From Balneola sp. (GTDB taxonomy: Bacteria; Bacteroidota; Rhodothermia; Balneolales; Balneolaceae): a DNA stretch of 64,000 bases. Below, piece by piece: positions 17,622-26,960 of the stretch. The DNA lies in NCBI GenBank assembly GCA_002694685.1, contig NZMW01000001.1:124001-188000 (forward strand), read 5' to 3'. The notes under the pieces are model-generated. The model was not told the DNA's origin, ran no database searches, and saw only the letters and a list, made by a program, of their open reading frames with translations. Position numbers and translations under genes: made by a program. Position 1 is the first letter of the stretch, and each line of letters begins with the position of its first letter.

Positions 17622-20030
17622 TTACCCTCTCAGTTTGGCTGAGAAATCTTTTTCCAAAGATTTAACAATTCTCTGAATAATAGGTTCTACTTCTTTGATA
17701 TTCAAGGTCTTGTTCGGGTCCAGAAAGTTTAACCTAAATGCCAGACTTTTGTTTCCTTCCCCAATTGAATCACCTTCGAAAACGTCAAAAATATCAATGC
17801 TTTCTAGCTGATCACCGGCTTTGTCTTCAATTACTTCCATCAGCTCTCCGGCTGTAACTGACTGAGAAACTATGACTGCAAAGTCGAATTCAAACGCGGG
17901 AAATTTGGGAACAGACTTAAATGTATTCTGAGGAATAACGGCTAAAGCTTCGGATATAGCAGTAACTGAAAGTTCGGCAACGTAAGCATCCTGCTCAAAA
18001 TCATAGGCTTTTTTCAAGTCTTCGGCGGGTACAAAGAGAGAGCCGATTTTCTTGTCTCCCCAAAAATAACCAAGCGTATTTTCATCTTGAGCTTTTGAAG
18101 ATAAGTGCTCAATCAGGTTGAGCTTGGTAAAGAAAGCATGCACCAAAGCTTTGAGGTCAAAAATGGTATATGATGTTGCTTCTTCAGACCAGGTATCCTG
18201 ATTTTTAAGTCCAGCCAATCCGAATAAAACGTGTACTTCTTCTTTAATGCCTTCGTAATACGATCCTTCTTCATCAGCTTCGAATACATGACCCAGCTCA
18301 AAAAACCGAACACCGGATCTTTTTCGGTTGAAGTTGTAAGAAGCAGACTTCAAGAAACCATGCAGGAGGGAAGGACGCAAAGTGATCATATCCTTATTTA
18401 GAGGATTGAGAGCGGCAATCATATCATCCAGTTCACCAAAATGCGAGGCTTCTTTTTCGGAGATCAGTGAATTGGAGTAAATTTCTCGCAGACCCAATTG
18501 CTGAGCTGTTGTCCTGATCTTTTGATTTAACTCCTCCCATTCATTAATGGGTTCTGAAGAAACATAAATACCATGCTTAGGTGCAGGAATTTTATTGTAG
18601 TCAAAGAGTCGTCCAACTTCCTCAATCAAATCAACCTCTCGTTCCAGATCAGGTCGGAATGTTGGGATTTCAAGAGTTATTGTTTCTTCGTCTCTTTTTA
18701 TTTCTTTAAGCTCCAAACCATCCAAAATATTTGCAATGGTTGAGATGTCAAAATATGTGCCTAGAAGCCGATTAGTATAGCTTTTTCTAAGAGTCAGCTG
18801 GTGAGTTTCGGTTTTTGTTGGATGGATATCAACCGTCTCATCAGAGATTTTTCCACCTGCAACTTCCGCGATTAAGTCAGCTGCTCTTTCTGCTGCCAGA
18901 GCCTGCAGATTAGGATCTATACCTCGCTCAAAACGGTAAGAGGCATCAGTCTGTAATGTTTGTTCTTTAGCCGTTCTTCGGATAGAGCCAGGGTCGAAGT
19001 AGGCGCTTTCAATTAAGATATCAGTAGTGTCGTCATTCACTTCAGAATCAACACCACCCATAACGCCGGCTATAGCTACTGGACCTTCACCATCACAGAT
19101 AAACAAGGTGCCGGGAGTACATTTTCTTTTAACGTGATCCAGTGTTTCGAATTCTACTTCTTGGTCAAAGTCTTTTACTATAATTTCTTTTCCACGGATT
19201 GTAGAATAGTCAAAAGCATGAAGCGGTTGGCCTAATTCATACATCACGTAATTAGTCACATCCACCACGTTGTTTACTGGACGAACACCAATAGCCTTTA
19301 ATTTATTTCGGAGCCAGTTTGGTGATTCTTTGATTTCAACACCTTTGACCATCTTGCCGACATAGCGGTGGCACTTTTCAGCGTTTTCTATTTTTATGGT
19401 GATATCATCAGAGTCCTGAACAGACTTTCCGGAATTTACTTCAGGCTTTCTTAAATCTAGATTCAGTGCAGCCGCTAAATCACGGGCAACTCCTAAATGG
19501 CAGGTTGCATCCGGGCGGTTTGGGGTAATAGCGATATCAATAATGGTATCTTCATAGAGGTCGAATACTTCCGAAATAGGAATGCCGACTTTAAGGTCAT
19601 CATCAAGTACCATGATCCCATCATGATCGGTACCAAGACCGATTTCATCTTCGGCACAAATCATCCCCTCAGAAACTTCTCCTCGAAGTTTGGCCTTTTT
19701 GATCTTTAGAAAGCTACCATCATCCAGTTTAATAGGCAGGGTAGAGCCTACAGTCGCAACAGGTACTTTTTGTCCCTTAGCAACATTCTTGGCACCACAC
19801 ACAATTTGAGTTTGTTCTTCACCAAGATTTACGTCACAGATCTGAAGTCGGTCAGCGTTGGGGTGTGCCCGAACTTCAAGTACTTCTCCAACGATGACGC
19901 CTTCCAAAGAGCTGCCAAAGGATTCAATCTCTTCAACTTCAAGCCCAATAAGAGTGAGTTTTTCTGCGGTATCTTCCGGAGAGAGGGGAAGATCAATAAT
20001 TTCTTTAAGCCAGTTGTACGATACTTTCAT
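17622..20030 (-). CDS. pheT: Phenylalanyl-tRNA synthetase beta subunit
   Basis: 802 residues, the normal length. Domains in order: N-terminal 'MKVSYNWLKEIIDLPLSPED', the EMAP-type tRNA-binding domain (about 40-150, 'VIVGEVLEVRAHPNADRLQIC'), B3/B4 editing domain ('PNRPDATCHLGVARDLAA'), B5, the catalytic-like core ('RPSLLHGFLKSASYN'), and a C-terminal FDX-ACB domain that holds tRNA ('KFPAFEFDFAVIVSQSVTAG'). It forms an alpha2-beta2 enzyme with PheS and charges tRNA-Phe. It starts 17 bp after the pheS stop and continues into the coiled-coil/zapA genes. Confidence 0.96.
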   Translation of the reverse strand: MKVSYNWLKEIIDLPLSPEDTAEKLTLIGLEVEEIESFGSSLEGVIVGEVLEVRAHPNADRLQICDVNLGEEQTQIVCGAKNVAKGQKVPVATVGSTLPIKLDDGSFLKIKKAKLRGEVSEGMICAEDEIGLGTDHDGIMVLDDDLKVGIPISEVFDLYEDTIIDIAITPNRPDATCHLGVARDLAAALNLDLRKPEVNSGKSVQDSDDITIKIENAEKCHRYVGKMVKGVEIKESPNWLRNKLKAIGVRPVNNVVDVTNYVMYELGQPLHAFDYSTIRGKEIIVKDFDQEVEFETLDHVKRKCTPGTLFICDGEGPVAIAGVMGGVDSEVNDDTTDILIESAYFDPGSIRRTAKEQTLQTDASYRFERGIDPNLQALAAERAADLIAEVAGGKISDETVDIHPTKTETHQLTLRKSYTNRLLGTYFDISTIANILDGLELKEIKRDEETITLEIPTFRPDLEREVDLIEEVGRLFDYNKIPAPKHGIYVSSEPINEWEELNQKIRTTAQQLGLREIYSNSLISEKEASHFGELDDMIAALNPLNKDMITLRPSLLHGFLKSASYNFNRKRSGVRFFELGHVFEADEEGSYYEGIKEEVHVLFGLAGLKNQDTWSEEATSYTIFDLKALVHAFFTKLNLIEHLSSKAQDENTLGYFWGDKKIGSLFVPAEDLKKAYDFEQDAYVAELSVTAISEALAVIPQNTFKSVPKFPAFEFDFAVIVSQSVTAGELMEVIEDKAGDQLESIDIFDVFEGDSIGEGNKSLAFRLNFLDPNKTLNIKEVEPIIQRIVKSLEKDFSAKLRG

Positions 20031-20047
20031 TAAAGTAAGTGAGGTCT

Positions 20048-21055
20048 TTAGTTAAACTGTTCGAGGAAGCGAATATCGTTTTCATAAAAGGTGCGGATGT
20101 CATCTATACCATGACGGAGGATGGCGATGCGTTCTACGCCCATTCCCCAGGCAAACCCGGTATATTTTTCAGGATCAACACCTGCGTGTTGTAAAACATT
20201 AGGGTCTACCATACCGGAACCTAAAATTTCCAGCCATTTTCCATCTTGCTCAGTTCCCCACCAAATATCCATTTCTAAACTGGGTTCAGTGAATGGGAAA
20301 AAGCCGGGTCGTAAGCGGTACTTTACGTCGGTACCAAACATCAGCTTCGCAAAGGTGATGAGTGTTTCTTTGAGGTCAGCAACACTAACATTCTCATCAA
20401 TATATAGTGCTTCTACCTGATGGAATAAGAAGTAGGATTTTGGAGACACAGCCTCATTTCTATAAACTCGTCCGGGCATAATGGCGCGGATTGGAGGCTC
20501 GGTATTTTCCATAAGTCGAATCTGTACAGGAGAAGTGTGCGTTCTCAGTACTAAGTCCTGAACATCAGGATCGTTACTTTTCTTTATAAAAAAAGTATCC
20601 TGTTCATCCCGAGCGGGGTGATTAGGAGGAAAGTTAAGTGCGGTAAAGTTGTGAAAATCGTCTTCAATTTCTGGTCCATCCGCAATAGTAAACCCAAGCC
20701 GATAAAAAATGGACTTCATTTCTTCCAAAGTCTGTGTCAAAGGATGAAGTGAACCTAATGGCCAAGAGGGAGGAGTGAGTGTAATATCATCTTTAGCACT
20801 GAGGTCTTTGCTTTCGTTTTGTTCCAGCGCGGCTTTTGCGTCTTCAAACTTGGATTCAGCCAAAACTTTAACCTGATTCATGGCCTTTCCTACAGCAGCG
20901 CGATCCTCTTTAGGAACACTTCCCATTTTTTTAAACATGGACTGTACTCGTCCATTTCGCGAAAGGAATTCGAGCCGGAAATTCTCAAGCTGATCATCAT
21001 CAGCAATAGAAAAATTCTGTATTTCTTCTTGTAATGCTTTTATGTCATCAAGCAT
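20048..21055 (-). CDS. pheS: Phenylalanyl-tRNA synthetase alpha subunit
   Basis: 335 residues from ATG 21055 ('MLDDIKALQEEI'), the usual PheS start; an upstream ATG at 21097 would add 14 residues unlike the family. An N-terminal coiled coil (about 1-90) is followed by the class II core: motif 1 'HPLTQTLEEMKSIFYRLGF', motif 2 'LRTHTSPVQIRLME' and 'GRVYRNEAVSPKSYFLFHQVE', and motif 3 'GFAWGMGVERIAILRHGI'. It carries the phenylalanine and ATP site of the enzyme. A terminator lies between rplT and this gene, so pheST probably has its own promoter in 21056-21180. Confidence 0.96.
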   Translation of the reverse strand: MLDDIKALQEEIQNFSIADDDQLENFRLEFLSRNGRVQSMFKKMGSVPKEDRAAVGKAMNQVKVLAESKFEDAKAALEQNESKDLSAKDDITLTPPSWPLGSLHPLTQTLEEMKSIFYRLGFTIADGPEIEDDFHNFTALNFPPNHPARDEQDTFFIKKSNDPDVQDLVLRTHTSPVQIRLMENTEPPIRAIMPGRVYRNEAVSPKSYFLFHQVEALYIDENVSVADLKETLITFAKLMFGTDVKYRLRPGFFPFTEPSLEMDIWWGTEQDGKWLEILGSGMVDPNVLQHAGVDPEKYTGFAWGMGVERIAILRHGIDDIRTFYENDIRFLEQFN

Positions 21056-21087
21056 GGGTTGCTTTATTAATGATTTGGTAAATGATA

Positions 21088-21116
21088 CCGCTACCACGCA
21101 GAGCGTCGGGAGCGAG
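21088..21116. repeat. REP-like imperfect hairpin with 'GCGTCGGGAGCG' core
   Basis: On the minus strand this reads CTCGCTCCCGACGCTCTGCG followed by TGGTAGCGG. It folds as an imperfect hairpin of about 11 bp around a short loop. The core 'CGCTCTGCG' is shared with the hairpin at 36002-36028 (TCACTCCGA TGCTCTGCG TCGGAGTGA). It is similar to a 'CTCGTTCCCACGCTCTGCG' palindrome that I recall as widespread in bacterial intergenic regions. It lies just upstream of pheS. Confidence 0.45.
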
Positions 21117-21183
21117 GAGAGACTAATACTTACTGGTTCCGATTACTCTTTACCGTAACCAAAATTAGTTCCCAAAAATAAAA

Positions 21184-21220
21184 AAACCGACAAACCTTAT
21201 TCAAAAAGATCTGCCGGTTT
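21184..21220 (-). terminator. Rho-independent terminator after rplT
   Basis: Arms 21184-21194 and 21210-21220 form an 11-bp stem with two G-U pairs on the minus-strand RNA (AAACCGGCAGA with TTTGTCGGTTT). The stem is followed by a T-run (plus-strand A-run 21180-21186). It ends the thrS-infC-rpmI-rplT transcript. Confidence 0.8.
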
Positions 21221-21240
21221 ATACCGTTTAATATATACAA

Positions 21241-21588
21241 TTAAGCAGTGGCTTCCTTAACAATAGCAGCAAACGTATCTGCATCGTGGACGGCAAGATC
21301 TGCAAGAACCTTACGGTTAATCTCCATATTCTTGGTCTTCATCCCGTGGATGAATTTAGAATAGGTAGTACCGTTTAATCTTGCTGCCGCATTGATGCGG
21401 GTGATCCATAATCGACGGAAATTACGTTTACGATTCTTGCGATCTCGATATTGGTACAAAAGACCTTTCTCGACCGCGTTTTTAGAAATCGTATAAACGT
21501 TCTTACGCTTGCCCCAATAGCCTTTCGCTTGATTTATAATCTTCTTGCGACGGCGACGGGAAGCCACCAAATTTAATGATCGTGGCAT
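21241..21588 (-). CDS. rplT: Ribosomal protein L20
   Basis: 115 residues, very basic. The typical start '[20 protein letters not shown]' and the conserved '[19 protein letters not shown]', '[18 protein letters not shown]' and '[17 protein letters not shown]' blocks are all present. L20 binds 23S rRNA early in assembly of the 50S subunit and in many bacteria regulates its own operon. It follows rpmI by 19 bp and is the last gene before the terminator. Confidence 0.97.
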   Translation of the reverse strand: MPRSLNLVASRRRRKKIINQAKGYWGKRKNVYTISKNAVEKGLLYQYRDRKNRKRNFRRLWITRINAAARLNGTTYSKFIHGMKTKNMEINRKVLADLAVHDADTFAAIVKEATA

Positions 21589-21607
21589 TTTGTCGTTAGT
21601 TTAGAGT

Positions 21608-21808
21608 TTATGATTGATAAGGCAGCTGGCGTTTGATAGACTTTTCATCGGCTTTGTCAACCAATGTGTCTTTGCCTAACTGTCTCTTAGTTTTACTACT
21701 TTTCTTGGTCAAAATGTGACGCTTATAAGCTTTTTTACGCTTAATTTTACCGGAACCGGTAACCTTAAATCGCTTTTTAGCACCACTGTTACTTTTCATT
21801 TTTGGCAT
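21608..21808 (-). CDS. rpmI: Ribosomal protein L35
   Basis: 66 residues from ATG 21808. The start was set by '[20 protein letters not shown]', the standard L35 N-terminus; the in-frame ATG at 21874 adds 22 residues not found in L35. The rest, '[20 protein letters not shown]' and the tail '[13 protein letters not shown]', fits the family. It is a 50S subunit protein encoded between infC and rplT, the standard arrangement, and is translated from the same minus-strand mRNA. Confidence 0.95.
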   Translation of the reverse strand: MPKMKSNSGAKKRFKVTGSGKIKRKKAYKRHILTKKSSKTKRQLGKDTLVDKADEKSIKRQLPYQS

Positions 21809-21881
21809 GGAAATCCACCAACTTTTGTGAAAATTAAAGACTTGTAAAATAGGGAGAATTGTATCCCTGTGCAACGAAGAA

Positions 21882-22424
21882 TTAACTTTTTGAAGGAGCT
21901 AACATCATAATCATTCTGCGACCTTCCATGTTGGGAGTAGATTCAATCTTACCAACATCAGATAAGTCTTTAGCAAGCTGCAGAAGGAGTAATTCCCCTT
22001 TTTCAGTGTAGAGCATATCTCTTCCACGGAATTGCACAGTTGCTTTTACTTTGTCGCCACCTTCAAGAAATTCTCTGGCATGGCGAGTTTTGAATTCAAG
22101 ATCGTGATCGTCTGTGTTCGGGCGAAAGCGCAGCTCTTTTACAGAAATGGTATGCTGCTTCTTCTTCGCTTCTTTCTCTTTCTTCTTTTTTTCGTACATG
22201 AACTTGCCGTAGTCAATCACCTTACATACCGGGGGCTTGGCTTTAGGTGCAACTTCTACGAGATCGAGTTCATAGGATGCAGCGATTTGAAGAGCACGTT
22301 CAGATGTAGTGATCTCATGTTCATCATCTGGTTTGATAACGCGAACTTTTGCCGCATTTATTTCTTCATTAATTCGAGGACGATCATCATTTTGTGGTCG
22401 TCTCTGATAGTTTCTTCTTGCGAT
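21882..22424 (-). CDS. infC: Translation initiation factor IF-3 with AUC start codon
   Basis: 180 residues when begun at ATC 22424-22422, the codon before '[20 protein letters not shown]'. The first ATG in frame (22220) would give only 112 residues and remove the whole N-terminal domain ('[18 protein letters not shown]', '[17 protein letters not shown]'), which is clearly coding and uninterrupted. The only upstream in-frame codons are CTA AAC AAC GAG GTT ACT after the thrS stop, so no ATG, GTG or TTG is available near the correct position. E. coli infC uses AUU, and rare starts allow IF-3 to repress its own translation. The protein prevents 30S-50S association and checks the start codon. It begins 18 bp after thrS. 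Confidence 0.93.
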   Translation of the reverse strand: MARRNYQRRPQNDDRPRINEEINAAKVRVIKPDDEHEITTSERALQIAASYELDLVEVAPKAKPPVCKVIDYGKFMYEKKKKEKEAKKKQHTISVKELRFRPNTDDHDLEFKTRHAREFLEGGDKVKATVQFRGRDMLYTEKGELLLLQLAKDLSDVGKIESTPNMEGRRMIMMLAPSKS

Positions 22425-22442
22425 AGTAACCTCGTTGTTTAG

Positions 22443-24386
22443 TTAGTCTTTAGGTAAAGCTTTAGTTTGAATCTCTTCGTTTATGTCCGTAAGAAAATCA
22501 GAAAAACTGAAAGTTCCAATATCACCTTTTTTATGGCGACGAACCGAAACTGTTTCGTTTTCGACTTCTTTACTACCCACTATTAACATATATGGGATCT
22601 TACTCGTTTCAGCATCTCGGATTTTTCCTCCGATCTGCTCACTGCGGGAATCAAGCTCTACTCGAACTCCAAGTTCCTGCAATTTCTCATAACAATATTC
22701 TGCATATGCATTTTGTTCATCCGAAATAGGAAGGATACGAACCTGCTCTGGAGACAGCCATAATGGGAAGTCTCCGGCAAAGTGTTCAATCAAAATACTG
22801 GTAAATCTTTCCATCGAGCCAAAAGGTGCTCTGTGAATAATTACCGGGCGATGTTTCTCATTATCGGAGCCTACATAAGTAAGGTCAAAGCGTTCAGGCA
22901 TCACATAATCAACCTGAACGGTTCCAAGCTGCCATTTTCGCCCGATGGCATCCCGAATAATAAAATCAATTTTAGGTCCGTAGAAACTCGCTTCGCCGGG
23001 AGCTACTGTATAATCGAGATCCATCTCATCGGCTACTTCCCGTATCTCTTTTTGAGCGCGATCCCAGTATTCGGTGTCGCCTCCATATTTCTTCTCATTG
23101 TCATCACGGTAGGAGAGGCGGATATCAACAGGCATCCCAAAAGTACTGAAAACCAGCTGGGTCAGCTCAATGGTATTCTTGATTTCTTGCTTAAGCTGAT
23201 CGTGAGTACAGTAAATGTGTGCGTCATCCTGGGTAAAACCTCTCACACGAGAAAGTCCGCTTAACTCACCGGATTGCTCATAACGATAAACAGATCCAAA
23301 CTCAGCAAGTCTGAGAGGAAGATCTCGGTAACTTCGTAGATCGTTCGAATAAATTCTATGATGATGAGGGCAATTCATCGGCTTAAGCATGTACTCTTCA
23401 TTATCCACTTCCATGGGGTTGAACTGAGAGTCTTTGTAGTAGGGATAGTGTCCGGAAGTTTTATACAGCTCGATATTAGCAATATGTGGAGTGATAACTT
23501 CTTTATAGCCGCGTTTTTTCTGTTTGTCCCGCAAGAAAGCTTCAAGCGTTCGGCGGAGCACTGTTCCATTGGGTAACCACATTGGTAAGCCACTGCCTAC
23601 CATGCTGTCTATCATATAAATACCCAATTCTTTACCCAGCTTACGGTGATCCCGTTTCTTGGCTTCTTCAATACGATGGAGATGCTCTTCCAGCATTTTC
23701 TGCTTTGGAAAGCTGATGCCATAGATACGGGTCAATTGCTTGCTATCGTTATTTCCGCGCCAGTAAGCTCCGGCAAGACTGGTAAGTTTAACTGCTTTTA
23801 CATCACCGGTATTAGGAACGTGAGGGCCGCGGCATAAATCGGTAAAATCACCCTGCGTGTAGAATGTGATCGTACCGTCTTCCAGATCCTCAATCAGATC
23901 AACTTTATACTCGTTGCCCTTATCCTTGTAGAATTCGAGGGCTTCTTGTTTTGAAATATCTTTGCGCTTGAATTCAGACTTCTTGCGCGCCATTTCGATG
24001 AACTTATCTTCAATCTTGGATAGGTCTTCCTGGCCTATTTGATTGTCACCGAAATCAATGTCGTAATAGAATCCGCTTTCAATAGGAGGGCCGATTCCAA
24101 ACTTTGCATTCGGGTATAGTTCCTGAATAGCTTCAGCAAGCAGGTGAGCAGATGAGTGCCAGAAGGTATATTTACCGTCCTCACTGTCCCATGTATTTAT
24201 AGCAATTTCAGCATCTTTAGTAATAGGACGATCCAGATCAATGATGTCGCCGTTCACTGTAATACTAAGAGCTGCACGGGCTAAGCCGGCTGCAATAGAT
24301 TGGGCTACTTCTAAACCGGTTGTTCCTGATGAGTATTCGCGTTGAGTTCCGTCGGGTAATGTAAGCGTAATTTTTTGGTCTGCCAT
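22443..24386 (-). CDS. thrS: Threonyl-tRNA synthetase
   Basis: 647 residues, full length. N-terminal TGS domain (about 1-62), then the editing domain with 'HSSAHLLAEAI' (HxxxH), catalytic core with the zinc-site Cys in 'KPMNCPHHHRIY', motif 2 'RLAEFGSVYRYEQSG', 'GFTQDDAHIYC', motif 3 'VIIHRAPFGSMERF', and the C-terminal anticodon-binding domain ('VRILPISDEQNAYAEYCYEK'-type core). It charges tRNA-Thr. It is the first gene of the thrS-infC-rpmI-rplT operon and is divergent from the PAS kinase across 160 bp, which must hold its promoter. Confidence 0.96.
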   Translation of the reverse strand: MADQKITLTLPDGTQREYSSGTTGLEVAQSIAAGLARAALSITVNGDIIDLDRPITKDAEIAINTWDSEDGKYTFWHSSAHLLAEAIQELYPNAKFGIGPPIESGFYYDIDFGDNQIGQEDLSKIEDKFIEMARKKSEFKRKDISKQEALEFYKDKGNEYKVDLIEDLEDGTITFYTQGDFTDLCRGPHVPNTGDVKAVKLTSLAGAYWRGNNDSKQLTRIYGISFPKQKMLEEHLHRIEEAKKRDHRKLGKELGIYMIDSMVGSGLPMWLPNGTVLRRTLEAFLRDKQKKRGYKEVITPHIANIELYKTSGHYPYYKDSQFNPMEVDNEEYMLKPMNCPHHHRIYSNDLRSYRDLPLRLAEFGSVYRYEQSGELSGLSRVRGFTQDDAHIYCTHDQLKQEIKNTIELTQLVFSTFGMPVDIRLSYRDDNEKKYGGDTEYWDRAQKEIREVADEMDLDYTVAPGEASFYGPKIDFIIRDAIGRKWQLGTVQVDYVMPERFDLTYVGSDNEKHRPVIIHRAPFGSMERFTSILIEHFAGDFPLWLSPEQVRILPISDEQNAYAEYCYEKLQELGVRVELDSRSEQIGGKIRDAETSKIPYMLIVGSKEVENETVSVRRHKKGDIGTFSFSDFLTDINEEIQTKALPKD

Positions 24387-24546
24387 TCAGTGTTTAATTC
24401 TCAGAATTTCCTTAACGCTATAAGATAAAAAAAATAGTATGTACACACAGGCTTATTCTGGCGATTATTTTAGTTATTCAAATTGGATTTGATTTGCTAG
24501 AAATGGGATATTCGTTTGGCAATGAAATTAAGATGTCCATTACCTT

Positions 24547-26670
24547 ATGAAGTTTAATTCTGATGAGAGCTTTTTTGATGCTCAACCTATGTTTGTTTGC
24601 GAACAAACGACCATGAAGATTTTGGAGGTAAATGAAGCAGCAACTCAAATTTTAGGATTTAAGAAAAAGAAATTTTTAAAGAAAAGAGTAGTGGATTTCT
24701 GTGAGCAGAAATCTGTAGATGAACTGGAAATTCATCTAGAAGAGACTACGAAAAAGGCAATTGACAAAATCTGGGTTTTTAAAACTTCAGATGGCAAATC
24801 AATATATGTTCAACTTTCAGCTCATCTCATCAATTATAAAGGGCGACCTGCCAAACTCGTTATTGCTCACAACCTCTCAGATATCGTAGGTAATAAGAAA
24901 AGTGCTGATAAATTACTTTCAAGTCAGCTTTCACTAAACAATTTCCCGCTTGCTGAAATTGAGTGGGATTCAAACCTGAATATCATCAGATGGTCTTCAA
25001 AAGCTGAGGAATTGTTTGGGTATTCTGAAGAAGAGGCTATTTCAGAGAACCGTTTGCTGGAGAAGTTCATCCATGATGATGATCTGGAATACGTAAAGGA
25101 AAAAATTCGGGAGACTTATAAAAAGAGAAATAAAGACGTTTCTGTAATCAACAGAAATATTACAAAAGACGGGCGCGTAATTTATTGCGAATGGTATAAC
25201 TCTTTGCTCTACAACCGCAATAATGAAGTGGTTGCGATGTACACCCTGGTCCACGATGTAACCGACCGTGAAGAAGCTCTGGATAATGCCAAGCGCAGTA
25301 TGATGAGCTATCAGGATTTATTCAATTCTATAAGCGACGCTATTTATTTGCTTGATAAGGAAGGAATGATCCTTCAAGCAAATGATGGCCTTGAGAAAAC
25401 ATTCGGCTATAAGAAAAGTGAAGTAGTAGGAAAACACACCAAGGTATTGGCTCCACCGGGAAAGTATAACCCCGATCGCATTGAAGAGATTATTGATAAT
25501 GCTTACAAAGGAGTTAACGGCAAGTATGAAGGCTGGGGGCGCAAGAAGAATGGCGAGATCATCCCAACTGAATTTCTGGTGAACACCGGTAATTACTTTG
25601 GAGATGAAGTGGTTATTGTGATAGAGCGGGATATCTCTGATCGCAGAGAATCAGAGGAGGCTTTGAAGCAGCGGGAAGGTTTGCTGAGTAAACTATTTAA
25701 TTCCTCACCTATTGGAATAGCGCTGCTGAACGAGCATCACGAAGTTGAAATGGTAAATGATGGCTTTGAGCAGCTTTTCGGGTACCGGGAGAATGAGCTA
25801 AAAGGGCTTGAGCTTGATAAGCTTATTGTTCCTGAAAAACGCCATGAATTTGCAATCAGCCTAACCGAAAGCGCACAGGTACAGGAAGTTACTGAAAAGA
25901 GAGTCCGTAAAGACGGAACCATTTTAGATGTAATTATTTATGCTGTCCCTGTTGTTGTAGGATCAAGCGTGGTGGGGATTTACGGCATTTATGTTGATAT
26001 CACAGATCGCAGACAGGCCGAAGAAAGTGTCAGGAAATCGTTGCGCGAAAAAGAGATGCTTCTTGCTGAAGTTCACCATAGAGTGAAGAATAACCTGGCT
26101 GTAATAACGGGATTACTGGAATTACAATCCTATTCGGCGGATAACGCTCATGCCAAGCGGATACTCAAAGACAGTCAGATGCGGGTCAATTCCATTGCAA
26201 TGGTGCATGAGAAGTTGTACCAGACTGAGGATTTTTCAGAAGTAGATATCAACCAATATTTCGAGGAATTATCTGTGGTAATTCATAAGACCATGAAACG
26301 CTCGGAAACAAAGGTTCAGATTGACCTTGATATCACGCCTATTAAACTCCCGATTACTCAGGCTATACCATGCGGACTTTTGCTGAATGAAATCATAACA
26401 AACAGTTACAAGCACGCCTTTAAGGGAAAGAAGAGAGGTAGAATTATTGTGAGCCTTTCAAAAAAACAGGAAAGAATTTGTTTGTCGATTAAAGATGATG
26501 GCGTTGGGCTACCGGAACAACCAAAATCTAGTATTCAGAGCTCACTAGGCATGACCCTTATAAAAACCCTTGCTAAACAACTAAACGCTACATTTGATTT
26601 TAGATCTGATGGAGGGGCGATTTTTGAGTTTGAGTTTTCAAAAGGAGAAGAGGTAAAACTAAATAAATAA
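24547..26670 (+). CDS. Multi-PAS sensor histidine kinase, HisKA_2 type
   Basis: 707 residues with no transmembrane segment. About four PAS domains occupy residues 7-500 (for example 'FFDAQPMFVCEQTTMKILEV', 'SIPLDKEG'-like 'AIYLLDKEGMILQANDGLEK' and 'LLNEHHEVEMVNDGFEQLFG'). The kinase core follows: 'AEVHHRVKNNLAVITGLLEL' with phosphoacceptor His510, and a C-terminal HATPase ('LLNEIITNSYKHAF' N-box, 'IKDDGVGLP'). This is the HisKA_2 histidine kinase class, which often passes phosphate to stand-alone receiver proteins. The soluble PAS array suggests an intracellular signal (redox, light or small ligand). No response regulator is adjacent, so the partner is elsewhere. Confidence 0.9.
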   Translation: MKFNSDESFFDAQPMFVCEQTTMKILEVNEAATQILGFKKKKFLKKRVVDFCEQKSVDELEIHLEETTKKAIDKIWVFKTSDGKSIYVQLSAHLINYKGRPAKLVIAHNLSDIVGNKKSADKLLSSQLSLNNFPLAEIEWDSNLNIIRWSSKAEELFGYSEEEAISENRLLEKFIHDDDLEYVKEKIRETYKKRNKDVSVINRNITKDGRVIYCEWYNSLLYNRNNEVVAMYTLVHDVTDREEALDNAKRSMMSYQDLFNSISDAIYLLDKEGMILQANDGLEKTFGYKKSEVVGKHTKVLAPPGKYNPDRIEEIIDNAYKGVNGKYEGWGRKKNGEIIPTEFLVNTGNYFGDEVVIVIERDISDRRESEEALKQREGLLSKLFNSSPIGIALLNEHHEVEMVNDGFEQLFGYRENELKGLELDKLIVPEKRHEFAISLTESAQVQEVTEKRVRKDGTILDVIIYAVPVVVGSSVVGIYGIYVDITDRRQAEESVRKSLREKEMLLAEVHHRVKNNLAVITGLLELQSYSADNAHAKRILKDSQMRVNSIAMVHEKLYQTEDFSEVDINQYFEELSVVIHKTMKRSETKVQIDLDITPIKLPITQAIPCGLLLNEIITNSYKHAFKGKKRGRIIVSLSKKQERICLSIKDDGVGLPEQPKSSIQSSLGMTLIKTLAKQLNATFDFRSDGGAIFEFEFSKGEEVKLNK

Positions 26671-26672
26671 AA

Positions 26673-26700
26673 AAGCCTGCTAAAGCTACAAAGCAGGCTT
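26673..26700 (-). terminator. Terminator-type hairpin with minus-strand T-run
   Basis: A 9-bp perfect stem (AAGCCTGCT at 26673-26681 with AGCAGGCTT at 26692-26700), followed on the minus strand by an uninterrupted T-run (plus-strand A-run at 26667-26674). It ends a minus-strand transcript that would come from 26704-26950 or read through from the tRNA. On the plus strand it lacks a T-tract, although it lies just after the kinase stop. Confidence 0.7.
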
Positions 26701-26768
26701 AAACAAGTGTGTTAGTTGTGAGTGAGGAGCATCACATACACACTTTTAAATCGAGTACTTCGGCAATT

Positions 26769-26858
26769 TCACCCCAGGAAACAGCAGATACGTTCTTTGG
26801 GGAATCCAGGACTAGAAGGTCTCGCCTGCTGTAAAAACTCCTTCTTAGAAATCGCCAT
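26769..26858 (-). CDS. Possible small ORF of 29 codons
   Basis: ATG at 26858 opens a 29-residue frame starting 'MAISKKEFLQQARPSSPGF' and ending at TGA 26769. It lies just upstream of a minus-strand terminator. The +1 frame of the same stretch is also open and ends 'WGEIAEVLDLKVCM', so which frame, if any, is translated is unclear. No known family recognised. Kept at low confidence because it is the only candidate for the terminated transcript besides the tRNA. Confidence 0.25.
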   Translation of the reverse strand: MAISKKEFLQQARPSSPGFPKERICCFLG

Positions 26859-26960
26859 GAATAGAATAAAATGATGGTTGGCTGTTTAGATAAGAAATCA
26901 GGAGGATAGAAGTGTTAGGAGAGTGTTAAATTGAATTACTGAATCTTTAACAAATAAAAA

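Noticed and set aside
21882-22220. Short 112-residue form of IF-3 beginning at ATG 22220
   Set aside because: The N-terminal domain continues upstream in the same frame to an ATC codon, giving the normal 180 residues.
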